From positions 1-64,000 of the forward strand of contig NZ_JAFBIO010000001.1 of assembly GCF_021531255.1 (NCBI RefSeq): a DNA stretch of 64,000 nucleotides, written 5' to 3'. The notes under the pieces were generated by a model that was not told where the DNA came from, searched no databases, and saw only the letters and a list, made by a program, of their open reading frames with translations. The position numbers and the translations under genes are program-made. This stretch comes from Allofournierella massiliensis. GTDB lineage: Bacteria > Bacillota > Clostridia > Oscillospirales > Ruminococcaceae. Of the stretch, positions 33,398-42,835 are shown piece after piece (the stretch's first letter is position 1; each line of letters starts with the position of its first letter).

Positions 33398-34026
33398 TTA
33401 AAATTAATACGGAAAAAGCGTTGAATAATGCGGAGAACTTAAAGAAAAATAGCAGTTCTCAAAAAGTTTTTTTTGATTCTTTAGCAATACTAAAACCAAC
33501 ACAGGAGAGTTGGAAAAGAAAGCTGTTTCTTCTTGTAATTGAAGCGATTGCGGCAATAATCATGGCTAAACAGGTTAATACAATTAGCATGACAAAAGAT
33601 ATTGTAATGGTACTGATTACGATACTCATTGCTTTACTTGCAATTGTTTTTACAGGTTATGCTTTTTTTCAGGCATTGATAAATGATAAATTACTGGTTG
33701 TGTTATTGAGTGTTGACGATGAAAAAAAGGGAAACTTGTCGAATACAAATAAATATTTTGCTGAGGTAATGGTTTTTCAGCTGTTTTGTTTGCTGATGAA
33801 TCTTGGAGCAATTATCGCAACAATTATAATGCCTCCAGAATGGTTTTGGTTGTCTAACAATGTAGCAAATGAGATATTAGCATCTATCTTGATTATATGT
33901 CTTCTTCATTGCAATGTTGAAAGCATTTGCGAGATGGGAAGCTTTATCTTTAATGTCTTTCAATTGTTTAATCTTCATGCCTACTCAAGGATGGTAGAAA
34001 TAAATGAAAATGAAAATGGGAAGTGA
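33394..34026 (+). CDS. Four-helix membrane protein, partner in the AT-rich cassette
   Basis: The GTG start overlaps the upstream stop by 4 bp. The 210-residue protein has hydrophobic helices near residues 45-65, 70-92, 125-148 and 158-178, with a soluble N-terminus of about 40 residues. No catalytic motif is seen. It could form a pore or membrane anchor that the upstream soluble protein controls. The pair is followed by its own strong terminator and then by the second Maff2 copy. The family is not recognised; it is AT-rich like its partner. Confidence 0.6.
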   Translation: MIKINTEKALNNAENLKKNSSSQKVFFDSLAILKPTQESWKRKLFLLVIEAIAAIIMAKQVNTISMTKDIVMVLITILIALLAIVFTGYAFFQALINDKLLVVLLSVDDEKKGNLSNTNKYFAEVMVFQLFCLLMNLGAIIATIIMPPEWFWLSNNVANEILASILIICLLHCNVESICEMGSFIFNVFQLFNLHAYSRMVEINENENGK

Positions 34027-34042
34027 GAACTTCCCTGGATAC

Positions 34043-34085
34043 ATATCCCAGTTACTGGTTCACACCAGCGACTGGGATATTTTTA
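34043..34085 (+). terminator. Terminator of the AT-rich cassette
   Basis: ATATCCCAGT pairs with ACTGGGATAT, with an inner CTGG/CCAG pair, followed by TTTTAT. A TACATAT heptamer (34040-34046) overlaps its left arm. Confidence 0.85.
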
Positions 34086-34202
34086 TGCCCTTCCGTCCGC
34101 AGGTGCACATGCGGTCAGAGGGGCTTTGTTGTTTATCAACCATATGATCAGCCCGCAGGTCCATCCAACTATATTCGGGATCCGGGCAAGGAGGAAATTA
34201 CT

Positions 34203-34418
34203 ATGGCATTTTTCAACAGCGCAGTCACTGTACTGCAGACTCTCGTAGTGGCACTCGGTGCAGGTCTTGGTATCTGGGGTGCGATCAACCTTCTGGAAGG
34301 TTACGGCAACGATAACCCGGGTGCTAAGTCCCAGGGTATGAAGCAGCTCATGGCTGGCGGCGGCGTAGCCCTCATCGGTATCACTCTGGTACCTCTGCTC
34401 TCCGGTCTCTTCGGTTAA
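34203..34418 (+). CDS. Maff2-family membrane protein, copy 2
   Basis: The 71-residue product is identical to copy 1. This copy has the usual backbone setting, directly ahead of the VirB6-like gene with a gap of about 20 bp, so it is likely the original or functional one. The frame is open 60 codons further upstream, but AAGGAGG and the match to copy 1 fix this ATG. It is thought to be a small inner-membrane part of the conjugation channel. Confidence 0.92.
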   Translation: MAFFNSAVTVLQTLVVALGAGLGIWGAINLLEGYGNDNPGAKSQGMKQLMAGGGVALIGITLVPLLSGLFG

Positions 34419-34440
34419 TCGGCAAAGGAGGTAATCACCT

Positions 34441-35304
34441 TTGGAAAGCATTCTCCAACAGATTCAGGATTGGCTCAAGGAAATGCTCATTTCCGGAATC
34501 ATGAATAATCTGTCGGGCTTGTTTGACTCGGTGAACGACCAGGTTGGCGATATCGCAACGCAGGTGGGAACCTCTCCGGCGAGCTTTTCGCCGGGGGTGT
34601 TCTCTCTGATCCGGAACGTTTCCGAGTCAGTCATTGTCCCGATAGCAGGAATCATCCTGACCTTTATCGTGTGCTATGAGCTGATTCAGCTGATCATCGA
34701 CCATAACAACCTGGCCAATTTTGAAACCTGGATCTTTTTCAAATGGATCTTCAAGACCTTTGTCGCTGTGACTCTGATCACCAACACCTTCAATATCGTG
34801 ATGGCGGTGTTCGATGTCTCGCAGCATGTGATAAGCAGCTCCGGCGGTATCATCGGAGGCAGCACGGCCGTGACCGACAGTATGCTGGCAACCCTGGAGA
34901 CGAACCTGGCGGAAATGGAGCTCGGACCACTATTGGGTCTTTTCGCTCAAAGCATGATCATAGGCCTGACCATGAAGATCATCGGTATCATCATCTTCGT
35001 TATCGTCTACGGACGAATGGTGGAGATCTACCTGATGACGAGCCTGGCTCCCATTCCCTTTGCTACCTTTGCAAATCGGGAACAGAGTCAGATCGGTCAG
35101 AACTACCTGAGATCCCTGTTTGCCCTCGGCTTCCAGGGCTTTCTCATCATGATCTGCGTCGCGATTTATGCGGTGCTGGTCCAGTCAGTTGCAGTTGCGG
35201 ATCCCATCAATGCGATCTGGGGTCTGATCGGATATACCGTGCTTCTGTGCTTCACGTTATTTAAGACAGGCAGTCTGGCAAAGAGCGTCCTGCACGCACA
35301 CTAA
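34441..35304 (+). CDS. VirB6/TrbL-like conjugation membrane protein
   Basis: The TTG start follows AAAGGAGG and gives 287 residues. After an extracytoplasmic N-terminus of about 60 residues there are five to six membrane helices (PIAGIILTFIVCYELIQLII near residue 70, and others to residue 280). The SLAPIPFATFANREQSQIGQ loop near residue 200 is typical of VirB6-like proteins in Gram-positive ICEs. It would form the inner-membrane pore of the type IV secretion system. Flanking genes Maff2 and PrgI support this. Confidence 0.88.
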   Translation: MESILQQIQDWLKEMLISGIMNNLSGLFDSVNDQVGDIATQVGTSPASFSPGVFSLIRNVSESVIVPIAGIILTFIVCYELIQLIIDHNNLANFETWIFFKWIFKTFVAVTLITNTFNIVMAVFDVSQHVISSSGGIIGGSTAVTDSMLATLETNLAEMELGPLLGLFAQSMIIGLTMKIIGIIIFVIVYGRMVEIYLMTSLAPIPFATFANREQSQIGQNYLRSLFALGFQGFLIMICVAIYAVLVQSVAVADPINAIWGLIGYTVLLCFTLFKTGSLAKSVLHAH

Positions 35305-35319
35305 GAAGGAGGTTTCAAA

Positions 35320-35736
35320 TTGGCAGCGTATATCAGTGTGCCCCGCGATTTAAGCAGGGTCAAAAGTAAAATCTTATTCAACCTGACCAAACGTCAGCTG
35401 CTTTGCTTCGGAGCGGCGGCACTCATCGGAGTGCCGTCTTTCTTTTTACTCAAGAAAGCCGGAAATGTTTCCATGGCAGCCATCTGCATGATCGTCATCA
35501 TGCTTCCTCTCTTTTTCCTCGGAATGTATGAGAGAGACGGACAGCCACTTGAGGTCATTGCAAAGCAGTTCATTCAGGCCAAATTCGTGAGGCCGAAGGT
35601 CCGTCCCTATCAGACGGATAACTATTATGCCATCCTGATGCGTCAGGAACAGGCGGAAAAGGAGGTAAATGCAATTGTTTGCAAAGCTGAGAAAAGGGCG
35701 CAGTCAGGCAAAGGCAGCACCCGTAAATCTTCCTAA
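35320..35736 (+). CDS. PrgI-family conjugation protein
   Basis: The TTG start after AAGAAGGAGG gives 138 residues. The N-terminus AAYISVPRDLSRVKSKILF is the hallmark of PrgI, followed by two membrane helices (about residues 29-45 and 48-65). PrgI is the VirB3-like subunit beside VirB4. The 3' end overlaps the VirB4 gene by 68 bp, so the last 22 or so residues are read from DNA that also encodes VirB4. Confidence 0.9.
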   Translation: MAAYISVPRDLSRVKSKILFNLTKRQLLCFGAAALIGVPSFFLLKKAGNVSMAAICMIVIMLPLFFLGMYERDGQPLEVIAKQFIQAKFVRPKVRPYQTDNYYAILMRQEQAEKEVNAIVCKAEKRAQSGKGSTRKSS

Positions 35737-38116
35737 AAACCTGACCAAGGAAGAATATAACAAGATCAGTGAGATCGTGGAGACGGCCAGAAGAAATGAC
35801 GGCATTCCCCGCACCGCCCAGCAGTCCATCCCGTTTCAGCGCATGTTCGCGGATGGCATCTGCCGTGTAACGGACAACTATTACACCAAAACCATCCAGT
35901 TTCAGGATATCAACTACCAGCTGGCACAGCAGGAGGATCAGAGAGCCATCTTTGAGGAATGGTGCGGTTTCCTGAACTTTTTCGACAGTTCCATTCACTT
36001 CGAGCTGTCCTTCATGAACATGGCGACCGATGCGGAAAGCTTCGAGCAGAGTATCCGTATCCCGCACAGGAAGGATAACTTCAATCCCATCCGTACCGAG
36101 TACAGCGACATGCTGAAAATGCAGCTTGCCCAGGGTAATAACGGTCTTACCAAGACCAAGTATATTACCTTCGGCATTGAGGCTGCTTCCATGAAGGAGG
36201 CAAAGCCCCGTCTGGAGCACATTCAGACTTCTCTGCTTCACAACTTCAAGCGGATCGGTGTCACTGCTCAGGCACTGGACGGTATGGAGAGGCTCAGACT
36301 CATGCATGCCATGTTCCATATGGGAGAACCGGATAAGTTCTACTTCGACTGGAGCTGGCTTGCTGAAAGCGGACTTTCTGTAAAGGACTTTATTGCTCCT
36401 ACTTCCTTTGCTTTCCCCGGAAGCAGGAAGTTTCAGATGGGCGGCACCTATGGCTGCATGAGTTATCTGCAGATCACCGCATCGGATCTTTCCGATGAGA
36501 TGCTGAAGTACTTCCTGGAAATGGACTCCAGCCAGGTCATCACCATGCACCTGCAGTCTGTAGACCAGAATGCAGCCATCAAGCAGATCAAGCACACCAT
36601 TACGGAGCTTGATCGAAGCAAGATCGAGGAGCAGAAAAAGGCAGTCCGTGCCGGTTATGACATGGATATCATCCCTTCCGACCTTGCCACCTATGGTAAG
36701 GATGCGAAGGCACTCTTAAAGGAATTGCAGTCTCAGAATGAGCGTATGTTCCTTCTGACTTTCCTTGTCATGTCCACCGGCAGGACCGAGCAGGAACTGG
36801 AAATGAACTATTTCCGTGCCAGTTCTCTGGCTCAGAAGTATAACTGCAACCTGAGAAGACTGGACTTTCAGCAGGAGCAGGGCCTTATGAGCAGCCTGCC
36901 TCTTGCCTATAACCAGATCAATATTCAGAGACAGATGACTTCCAGCTCTGCGGGAATCATCATTCCCTTCACCACCCAGGAACTGTTCCAGGAGGAGCCC
37001 GGTGCTCTGTACTATGGCCTGAATGCCATTTCCAATAACCTGATCATGGTGGACCGGAAGAAGCTGAAGAACCCGAACGGCCTAATCCTTGGTACTCCCG
37101 GTTCCGGTAAGTCTTTCAGTGCGAAGCGTGAGATCGCCAATGCCTTCCTGGTAACGGATGACGATGTTATCATCTGCGACCCTGAGGCAGAGTATGCGGC
37201 ACTAGTAGCGAAGTTCGAGGGCCAGGTCATCAAGATCAGCCCGGCCAGCACCCAGTATATCAACCCCATGGATATCAATGAGTCCTATTCCGAGGAGGAC
37301 AATCCTGTTGCCTTGAAGAGTGATTTCATCCTCTCCCTCTGCGAGCTGATCGTGGGCGGCAAAGAAGGCCTCCAGCCTATTGAAAAGACGGTTATCGACC
37401 GTTGTGTGCATCAGATCTATCAGAAATACTTCGAGGATCCCAGTCCCGAAAATATGCCAATTCTTGAAGATCTGTACGATGCGCTGATGGCCCAGGAGGA
37501 AAAGGAAGGCCGCCATGTGGCAACTGCCCTTGAAATCTATGTAAAGGGCTCCCTGAATCTGTTCAACCATCGCACCAATGTCGATATCCAGAACCGTCTG
37601 GTCTGCTATGACATCAAGGAGCTTGGTAAGCAGCTTAAGAAGATCGGTATGCTGGTCGTTCAGGATCAGGTCTGGGGCCGTGTTACTGCCAACCGTTCTG
37701 CAGGTAAGACTACCCGCTACTATATGGATGAGTTCCACCTGCTCTTAAAGGAGGAACAGACGGCGGCATATTCCGTTGAGATCTGGAAGCGTTTCCGTAA
37801 GTGGGGCGGTATTCCTACCGGTATCACCCAGAACGTAAAGGATCTTCTGTCTTCCCGTGAGGTTGAGAACATCTTCGAGAACTCCGACTTCGTGTATATG
37901 CTGAACCAGGCTGCCGGTGACCGTCAGATCCTGGCGCAGCAGCTGAACATTTCCCCTCATCAGCTGTCCTATGTCACGCACTCCGGTGAAGGTCAGGGAC
38001 TTCTGTTCTACGGAAATGTCATCCTGCCCTTTGTAGATCGTTTCCCGACTGACCTTGAACTGTATAAGATCATGACCACCAAGCTTTCGGAGGTACAGGA
38101 AGCGAAGGAGGGCTAA
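35669..38116 (+). CDS. virB4: VirB4-type conjugation ATPase
   Basis: The protein has 815 residues. Walker A GTPGSGKSF is near residue 474 and Walker B YYMDEFHLLL near residue 686; RFRKWGGIPTGITQN follows. The N-terminal part holds the VirB3/VirB4-interaction region. VirB4 energises assembly and substrate passage of the channel. The ATG lies inside the PrgI gene with AAAAGGAGG ahead of it, and the stop adjoins the next ATG with no gap. Confidence 0.95.
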   Translation: MQLFAKLRKGRSQAKAAPVNLPKNLTKEEYNKISEIVETARRNDGIPRTAQQSIPFQRMFADGICRVTDNYYTKTIQFQDINYQLAQQEDQRAIFEEWCGFLNFFDSSIHFELSFMNMATDAESFEQSIRIPHRKDNFNPIRTEYSDMLKMQLAQGNNGLTKTKYITFGIEAASMKEAKPRLEHIQTSLLHNFKRIGVTAQALDGMERLRLMHAMFHMGEPDKFYFDWSWLAESGLSVKDFIAPTSFAFPGSRKFQMGGTYGCMSYLQITASDLSDEMLKYFLEMDSSQVITMHLQSVDQNAAIKQIKHTITELDRSKIEEQKKAVRAGYDMDIIPSDLATYGKDAKALLKELQSQNERMFLLTFLVMSTGRTEQELEMNYFRASSLAQKYNCNLRRLDFQQEQGLMSSLPLAYNQINIQRQMTSSSAGIIIPFTTQELFQEEPGALYYGLNAISNNLIMVDRKKLKNPNGLILGTPGSGKSFSAKREIANAFLVTDDDVIICDPEAEYAALVAKFEGQVIKISPASTQYINPMDINESYSEEDNPVALKSDFILSLCELIVGGKEGLQPIEKTVIDRCVHQIYQKYFEDPSPENMPILEDLYDALMAQEEKEGRHVATALEIYVKGSLNLFNHRTNVDIQNRLVCYDIKELGKQLKKIGMLVVQDQVWGRVTANRSAGKTTRYYMDEFHLLLKEEQTAAYSVEIWKRFRKWGGIPTGITQNVKDLLSSREVENIFENSDFVYMLNQAAGDRQILAQQLNISPHQLSYVTHSGEGQGLLFYGNVILPFVDRFPTDLELYKIMTTKLSEVQEAKEG

Positions 38117-39745
38117 ATGGCAAAGAAGAAAACTAAGAATTCCAAGTTCCGTTCGGAAGCGGACCGTTCCTCTGCAAGAGGCAGGAAAATGCGCTTCTCG
38201 AAGAAGGAAGTAAGTCCTGAGGAGCTTGCCGGAAGAAAGGCCAGGAACAAGCGAGCAGCCCAGCGAGGGGCTGCCGCTACTGCCTCCGGCTCTGTTCACA
38301 GCCGTGTTCACAAGGCAAATGAGGATGAAAACGTCGGAACGGAAGCGATGGATTACGGTACCGAAGCTGCAGAAGGTACTGTCAGGACTGCGGATAAGGC
38401 AGTCTACAGTGCAAAAATGCACGGAAGAAAACAGCCGGAAACAGTTGATGCTGAGACCGGAGGTTCCAATCCTGCTTCGAAGCTGAAGCAGAAGGAAGAT
38501 ATCAAGCGTCAGTATGCTTCTGCAAAACGAAGCGAAGGCGGTGCAGCTGCAGCCTCCGGTGCAGGAAAAGCGAAGGACGGCGCAAAGAAATCCAAGGAAG
38601 CAGCTGAAAAAAGCAGTGAGCTTTTGGATAAGCTGACCAAGTTTATCGGGGAACATTCCAAAGAGATTCTGCTCGTTGCAGCACTGGGACTTCTCGTAAT
38701 GGTCATAGCTTCGTCAGTATCCTCCTGTTCTGCCTTCCTGCAGAGTAGCACCAATGTGGTAATCGCTACCAGCTTCACTGCGGAGGACGCGGATATCCGT
38801 GGTGCCAATGATGATTACAAAGCATTAGCCCAGGCACTTCTTGCCCAGGCCAACAATGCGGAGCGAAGCCATCCCGGCTATGACGAGTACAACTACTATC
38901 TGGATGAGATCGGCCATGATCCTTATCAGCTGGCAGCCTATCTGACTGTCATGTATGAGGATTACACGAGATCTGAAGTTCAGAGTATGCTCAGAAGTCT
39001 GTTCGATAGGCAGTATGAGCTGACCTTTGAGGAGGTCGTTGAGGTCAGGTATCGTACCGAGACCAGGACCAGAACCGTTGATTCTTCCTATACCGATCCG
39101 GTGACCGGCGAGGTTGTCGATGACAGCTATGAAGAGGAATACGAGGTTCAGGTTCCTTACGACTACTATATCCTCAATGTCACTCTGAAGAATAACAACC
39201 TGGGACATGTGATCACTGAGTCCGGCGGCATGGATGCAGATCAGCAGGAACGCTATGCACTTCTGCTTCAGACTAAAGGCAATAAGGCAGATCTCTTTGC
39301 CGATGACCCTTATGTGGCATCCAGCGAATACCTGCACTATGACATTCCCGGCGAAGCACTGACGGATGAGCGATTCCGAAAGATGATCACGGAAGCTGAG
39401 AAATACCTGGGCTACCCTTATGTCTGGGGTGGAAGCAGTCCTTCCACCAGCTTTGACTGTTCCGGCTTCGTGTCCTATGTCATCAATCACTGCGGTAATG
39501 GCTGGAGCGTGGGCAGACTGACGGCCAATGGCCTGAAGGGTATCTGTTCCATTATCCCTGCTTCTTCCGCAAAACCGGGTGACCTGATCTTTTTCCAGGG
39601 AACCTATAACACTTCGGGCGCCTCCCATGTCGGTATCTATGTCGGTGACGGCATGATGATCCACTGCGGCAACCCGATATCCTATGCATCTATCAACACA
39701 TCATACTGGCAGCAACATTTCTACTGCTTTGGCAGGCTGCCGTAA
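38117..39745 (+). CDS. Conjugation-associated NlpC/P60 cell-wall hydrolase
   Basis: The protein has 542 residues. A basic, low-complexity N-terminus (about 1-180, Lys/Ala-rich) leads to a single membrane helix (EILLVAALGLLVMVIASSV, about residues 188-206). An extracellular linker domain follows, then a C-terminal NlpC/P60 domain from about residue 418. The catalytic Cys lies in FDCSGFVSYV near residue 448 and the His in ASHVGIYVGDG near residue 505. This is the clostridial CD1108-like protein that locally cuts peptidoglycan to let the channel through, equivalent to VirB1/Orf14. It is between virB4 and the DUF4315 gene. Confidence 0.92.
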   Translation: MAKKKTKNSKFRSEADRSSARGRKMRFSKKEVSPEELAGRKARNKRAAQRGAAATASGSVHSRVHKANEDENVGTEAMDYGTEAAEGTVRTADKAVYSAKMHGRKQPETVDAETGGSNPASKLKQKEDIKRQYASAKRSEGGAAAASGAGKAKDGAKKSKEAAEKSSELLDKLTKFIGEHSKEILLVAALGLLVMVIASSVSSCSAFLQSSTNVVIATSFTAEDADIRGANDDYKALAQALLAQANNAERSHPGYDEYNYYLDEIGHDPYQLAAYLTVMYEDYTRSEVQSMLRSLFDRQYELTFEEVVEVRYRTETRTRTVDSSYTDPVTGEVVDDSYEEEYEVQVPYDYYILNVTLKNNNLGHVITESGGMDADQQERYALLLQTKGNKADLFADDPYVASSEYLHYDIPGEALTDERFRKMITEAEKYLGYPYVWGGSSPSTSFDCSGFVSYVINHCGNGWSVGRLTANGLKGICSIIPASSAKPGDLIFFQGTYNTSGASHVGIYVGDGMMIHCGNPISYASINTSYWQQHFYCFGRLP

Positions 39746-39754
39746 GGAGGTTTT

Positions 39755-40030
39755 ATGGCTACTAAGCTTGAAAGACTGGGTGAAGAACTGGAGAAAGCCC
39801 GTGTCAAATACGCCGAGTGGGGCCGTCGTGTGAAGGATCTTGAAGAGCGTTACTCCGAAGAGGAGAACTCCGTCATTCACACCATGGTCCATGCGGCAAA
39901 CCTTACCCCTGAGCAGCTGGCACAGATCATTGCCATGGCCACTCAGGGAAATGTCGGAGCCTACCCGGAAGGCATGGTCTCCGAGAATGAAGATTACGAA
40001 GAGGAGGATCGTTACAACGATGAGACTTAA
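39755..40030 (+). CDS. DUF4315 family protein
   Basis: The protein has 91 residues and begins with a coiled coil ([21 protein letters not shown]). A conserved [14 protein letters not shown] segment and an acidic tail follow, matching DUF4315. Its end overlaps the next gene by 11 bp. It is present in most ICEs of this type between the NlpC/P60 and DUF4366 genes; its molecular role is unknown. Confidence 0.88.
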   Translation: MATKLERLGEELEKARVKYAEWGRRVKDLEERYSEEENSVIHTMVHAANLTPEQLAQIIAMATQGNVGAYPEGMVSENEDYEEEDRYNDET

Positions 40031-41180
40031 GAAGATTATGGCAGGCTTCATGGCCTGCGCTACTGTAATGGCAGCCATTCCCGGAATGACTGCCTATGCT
40101 TATTCCGGAGAGGAAAATCAGACTACAACTGCAGCATCGACTGCAGAGACCACTTCCGATGCTGTGGAGATCGTCGATATCAGTGATGAGGTCGAGTGGG
40201 ACGGAAACTTCACCATCGACAGTGACGTTTCATTCTCTCAGGAGGATATCATGGGGCTTATGGGGCTGTTCCTGGGAAGCAACGGCTCCCTGGCCGATAA
40301 TCCTGTCGGCACTGTGATCGGCGTAGATGGTTCTTATCTGAATGTCCGTGACGGTGCTGGTAAAGAGTATCAGGTGCTGATGCATCTGTTAAACGGCCAG
40401 AAGGTTGAAGTGACCGGTGAGGAGGGCGACTGGTATCAGATCACTGTTCCCGAGCAGGTCGGCTATGTGTATAAGGACTATCTGAACATTTCGAACATCA
40501 ATCCCGACGGCAGCTTTAATATCACCATTGATCAGGAAGCACTTAACGGACTGATGGATCTGGTCATGGGTCTGTTCTTCAAGGACACTTCCACCCCGCC
40601 CCTCACTCCCGATGGTAACCTTACTCTGCTCGACGATGTAGGCAGCCCTACCGGTGCAGGCAAGCAGTTCATCACCATGGTTACCAAGTCCGGAAATACC
40701 TTCTACCTTATCATCGACCGTGATGATAAGGGCGAGGAAAATGTCCACTTCCTGAACTTGGTTGATGAAGCGGATCTGTTCGCACTGCTTGATGAGGACC
40801 AGCAGGCAGCTTATCAGAAGCCTACGGTAACCGTTCCTGCTGAGCAGACTCCGACTGAGGAAAAGCCTGCAGACGAGACTACTGAAAAAGAGAAAGAACA
40901 GGAGGTCAAGCCTGAAAAGAACGGCATGAATCCCATGCCGATCCTTCTGGTTATTCTCCTGATGGCTGGTGCAGGTGGTGGTTACTTCTATCTGCAGACC
41001 AGGAAGAAAAAGACTGCAGAACAGCAGCGTCCTGATCCGGATGCTGACTACAGCGAGGATGATGACGATGAGGATGTCTACGATATTCCTGAGGAGGACG
41101 AAGTAGATGATGCTGAGGCAGATCCTGAGGACGATGATGACTATGCGGAAAGCTATTCGCCTGATGAAGAAGACGAATAA
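40020..41180 (+). CDS. DUF4366 (CD1107-type) surface protein with SH3-like domain
   Basis: The frame is open upstream, but the ATG followed by a signal peptide ([20 protein letters not shown]) is chosen; it gives 386 residues. An SH3-type segment ([20 protein letters not shown]) lies near residues 104-150. The DUF4366 core, [20 protein letters not shown], is near residue 218. A C-terminal membrane helix near residue 305-325 leads into a highly acidic cytoplasmic tail. It is probably an envelope-spanning accessory of the conjugation machine. Last gene of the channel operon. Confidence 0.9.
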   Translation: MRLKKIMAGFMACATVMAAIPGMTAYAYSGEENQTTTAASTAETTSDAVEIVDISDEVEWDGNFTIDSDVSFSQEDIMGLMGLFLGSNGSLADNPVGTVIGVDGSYLNVRDGAGKEYQVLMHLLNGQKVEVTGEEGDWYQITVPEQVGYVYKDYLNISNINPDGSFNITIDQEALNGLMDLVMGLFFKDTSTPPLTPDGNLTLLDDVGSPTGAGKQFITMVTKSGNTFYLIIDRDDKGEENVHFLNLVDEADLFALLDEDQQAAYQKPTVTVPAEQTPTEEKPADETTEKEKEQEVKPEKNGMNPMPILLVILLMAGAGGGYFYLQTRKKKTAEQQRPDPDADYSEDDDDEDVYDIPEEDEVDDAEADPEDDDDYAESYSPDEEDE

Positions 41181-41195
41181 GCGATAAGGGCGATG

Positions 41196-41227
41196 CCCGG
41201 GCGGCCGGAGGGCCGCCTGATACATAT
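41196..41227 (+). repeat. GC-rich hairpin followed by TACATAT, second copy
   Basis: GGCGGCC-GGAG-GGCCGCC is a perfect 7-bp stem and is followed by TGATACATAT. The same order (hairpin, then TGTTACATAT) precedes the other AT-rich cargo near 32353-32382. It may be the operon terminator or a site at which cargo was joined. Confidence 0.55.
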
Positions 41228-41352
41228 CCAGGTTGTTCTTATTGAATAATATGGCAATTACATATGCTAAAATGATGCGAGTATGCTATTATAATAATTG
41301 GAGTATTATACGCCTATATAACAATAATAGTCTGGCAAGAAAGGTTGCACCG

Positions 41353-42714
41353 ATGGTTCATAATTTTTGTATAAAGTGTGATGTGTGTGAAAGCATCACA
41401 AGAATACGAATTCAGGTTGGATGGCAAGAACGGCATCCTATAGTGATCGCATGTGGGAAATGTGGGATATCACTATCCGGTATGTTTACTACTGACCAAG
41501 AAAGTTTACAAATAGGGGCTTCATTTGAGAATGCTTCGGTAGAACCAGGACTTCCTGATGCTGATTTTGTTTTGGAATGTTCTGGAGAATTCCCAACTCA
41601 GAGAATGACTGAAGGATATGGGATTGAAGAGTGTGCCATCACCCCGTTTATGTACTGGCAAGGAGTACTTGGTGGTGGAGCAAAGTATAATGAGTTTGGA
41701 AGTGCTGTCTGCGATTTTATTGATACATGTCGAGACTGGCCTAAATATAAAAGAGTATTAGAATTGTCCCAAAAGGGAAATCTAGAATTTTTCACGCGAG
41801 AAATTAAGAAATTATATCCTCAGGATTTCCTACAATGTCGTAATGAATTAGAAGTTCTTCGTGCTAGTAGAATGATTGAGGTTCAGCATTTTCTGGCACC
41901 ATTGCGCAAGGATATTCTGGAATTGCCAGAACTTGGAACTAGCATAATGAGATTGAACCATGATCAACTTAAGCAATTTCTAGATTTTTTAAATAGCCAT
42001 CCGGGCTATACTCTTCAGGATTTGAAAAAGATTATTTTTAAGATCATGGATGAGTTCGTCAGTGTATTTTCATATCTTATTCCAGCTTTCTCTCTTAGCT
42101 TTTGCAAACCAGGGACTATTGATTACAGTGTACTTGGAACATCAACAAGTTCCTACGAAGATGTAAAAGGATTTTACGTTGATGTATATGAAGCATTAGG
42201 CAATCTACTTATAGTTGCTGTAGGACTAGATGGAATTAGAGATCGTGGCAATTTCAATAGTTTTTTAGGAGAAGGTGGAAGGGAGCAGACACTTGAGAAT
42301 TATATCGGCTTAACAAAAGCAAATCGCTTCCATGTATGTAGTAACACAGGAATTTATGTGCAAACATTAGGTATTGAATATGATGCCAAATTGAGAAATG
42401 CGTTTGGTCATTTTGATGTTGAGTATGATCCCATTTCTCAAATACTAACATACACTCCGAATCCTAAAGATAGAACCAAGTCATTCACAACAAGTTTACT
42501 TAAATATGAAGTTGAAGCAATCAAGATGTTCCAAGCAGTGTTGGTGGTTTCAGAGTACTTGTATAGGCTGAATGAAATGGCGTTGTTGCTTAGTGGCGTT
42601 AAACCGTTACCTGTTAATTTGCCTGAAAGAAAGATTAAGAAAATAGGACGCAACGAACCATGCCCCTGCGGAAGCGGTCTTAAATACAAAAGATGCCACG
42701 GCAAACTTCTATAA
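41353..42714 (+). CDS. AT-rich cargo protein with N-terminal zinc finger and C-terminal SEC-C motif
   Basis: The frame is open 40 codons further upstream, but those codons overlap an extended -10 promoter (TGCTATTAT at 41284-41292); the ATG after AAAGG is preferred, giving 453 residues. The N-terminus has CIKCDVC and later CGKCG, a likely zinc finger. The middle is helical with the [15 protein letters not shown] motif near residue 385, resembling HEPN/Abi-type RNase motifs (Arg-x4-6-His); this likeness is tentative. The C-terminus is a clear SEC-C metal-binding motif, [17 protein letters not shown]. It is AT-rich and interrupts the backbone between DUF4366 and TopB genes. A defence role is a guess. 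Confidence 0.65.
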   Translation: MVHNFCIKCDVCESITRIRIQVGWQERHPIVIACGKCGISLSGMFTTDQESLQIGASFENASVEPGLPDADFVLECSGEFPTQRMTEGYGIEECAITPFMYWQGVLGGGAKYNEFGSAVCDFIDTCRDWPKYKRVLELSQKGNLEFFTREIKKLYPQDFLQCRNELEVLRASRMIEVQHFLAPLRKDILELPELGTSIMRLNHDQLKQFLDFLNSHPGYTLQDLKKIIFKIMDEFVSVFSYLIPAFSLSFCKPGTIDYSVLGTSTSSYEDVKGFYVDVYEALGNLLIVAVGLDGIRDRGNFNSFLGEGGREQTLENYIGLTKANRFHVCSNTGIYVQTLGIEYDAKLRNAFGHFDVEYDPISQILTYTPNPKDRTKSFTTSLLKYEVEAIKMFQAVLVVSEYLYRLNEMALLLSGVKPLPVNLPERKIKKIGRNEPCPCGSGLKYKRCHGKLL

Positions 42715-42835
42715 TTCAGAAGATGTATGTCATCTTATAGAAGGGACTTGACAATACTTGATAGAGATGTTACTCTGCTGTGATTTAGTTTTATATAGGC
42801 TAAATGGGAGGCTTGGGATAGAAAGGAGAAAACAT

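Larger units (their letters stand above)
32097..34418 (+). repeat. Direct duplication of the Maff2 gene around an AT-rich cassette
   Basis: Two Maff2 genes of 216 bp each lie at 32097-32312 and 34203-34418. Their proteins are identical and the DNA differs at about nine sites, all silent. The 1.9 kb between them holds two genes of much lower GC content, with their own promoter and terminator. Sequences upstream of the two copies are not alike. Confidence 0.85.

Noticed and set aside
32456-34026. Naming the two-gene cassette as Kiwa or RexAB
   Set aside because: Only the soluble-plus-membrane layout agrees. Gene order is reversed compared with kwaA-kwaB and I see no clear sequence motif of either family.
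34023-34202. A 60-residue N-terminal extension of the second Maff2 protein
   Set aside because: The extension runs through the cassette terminator and lacks a ribosome site; the first Maff2 copy and AAGGAGG fix the internal ATG.
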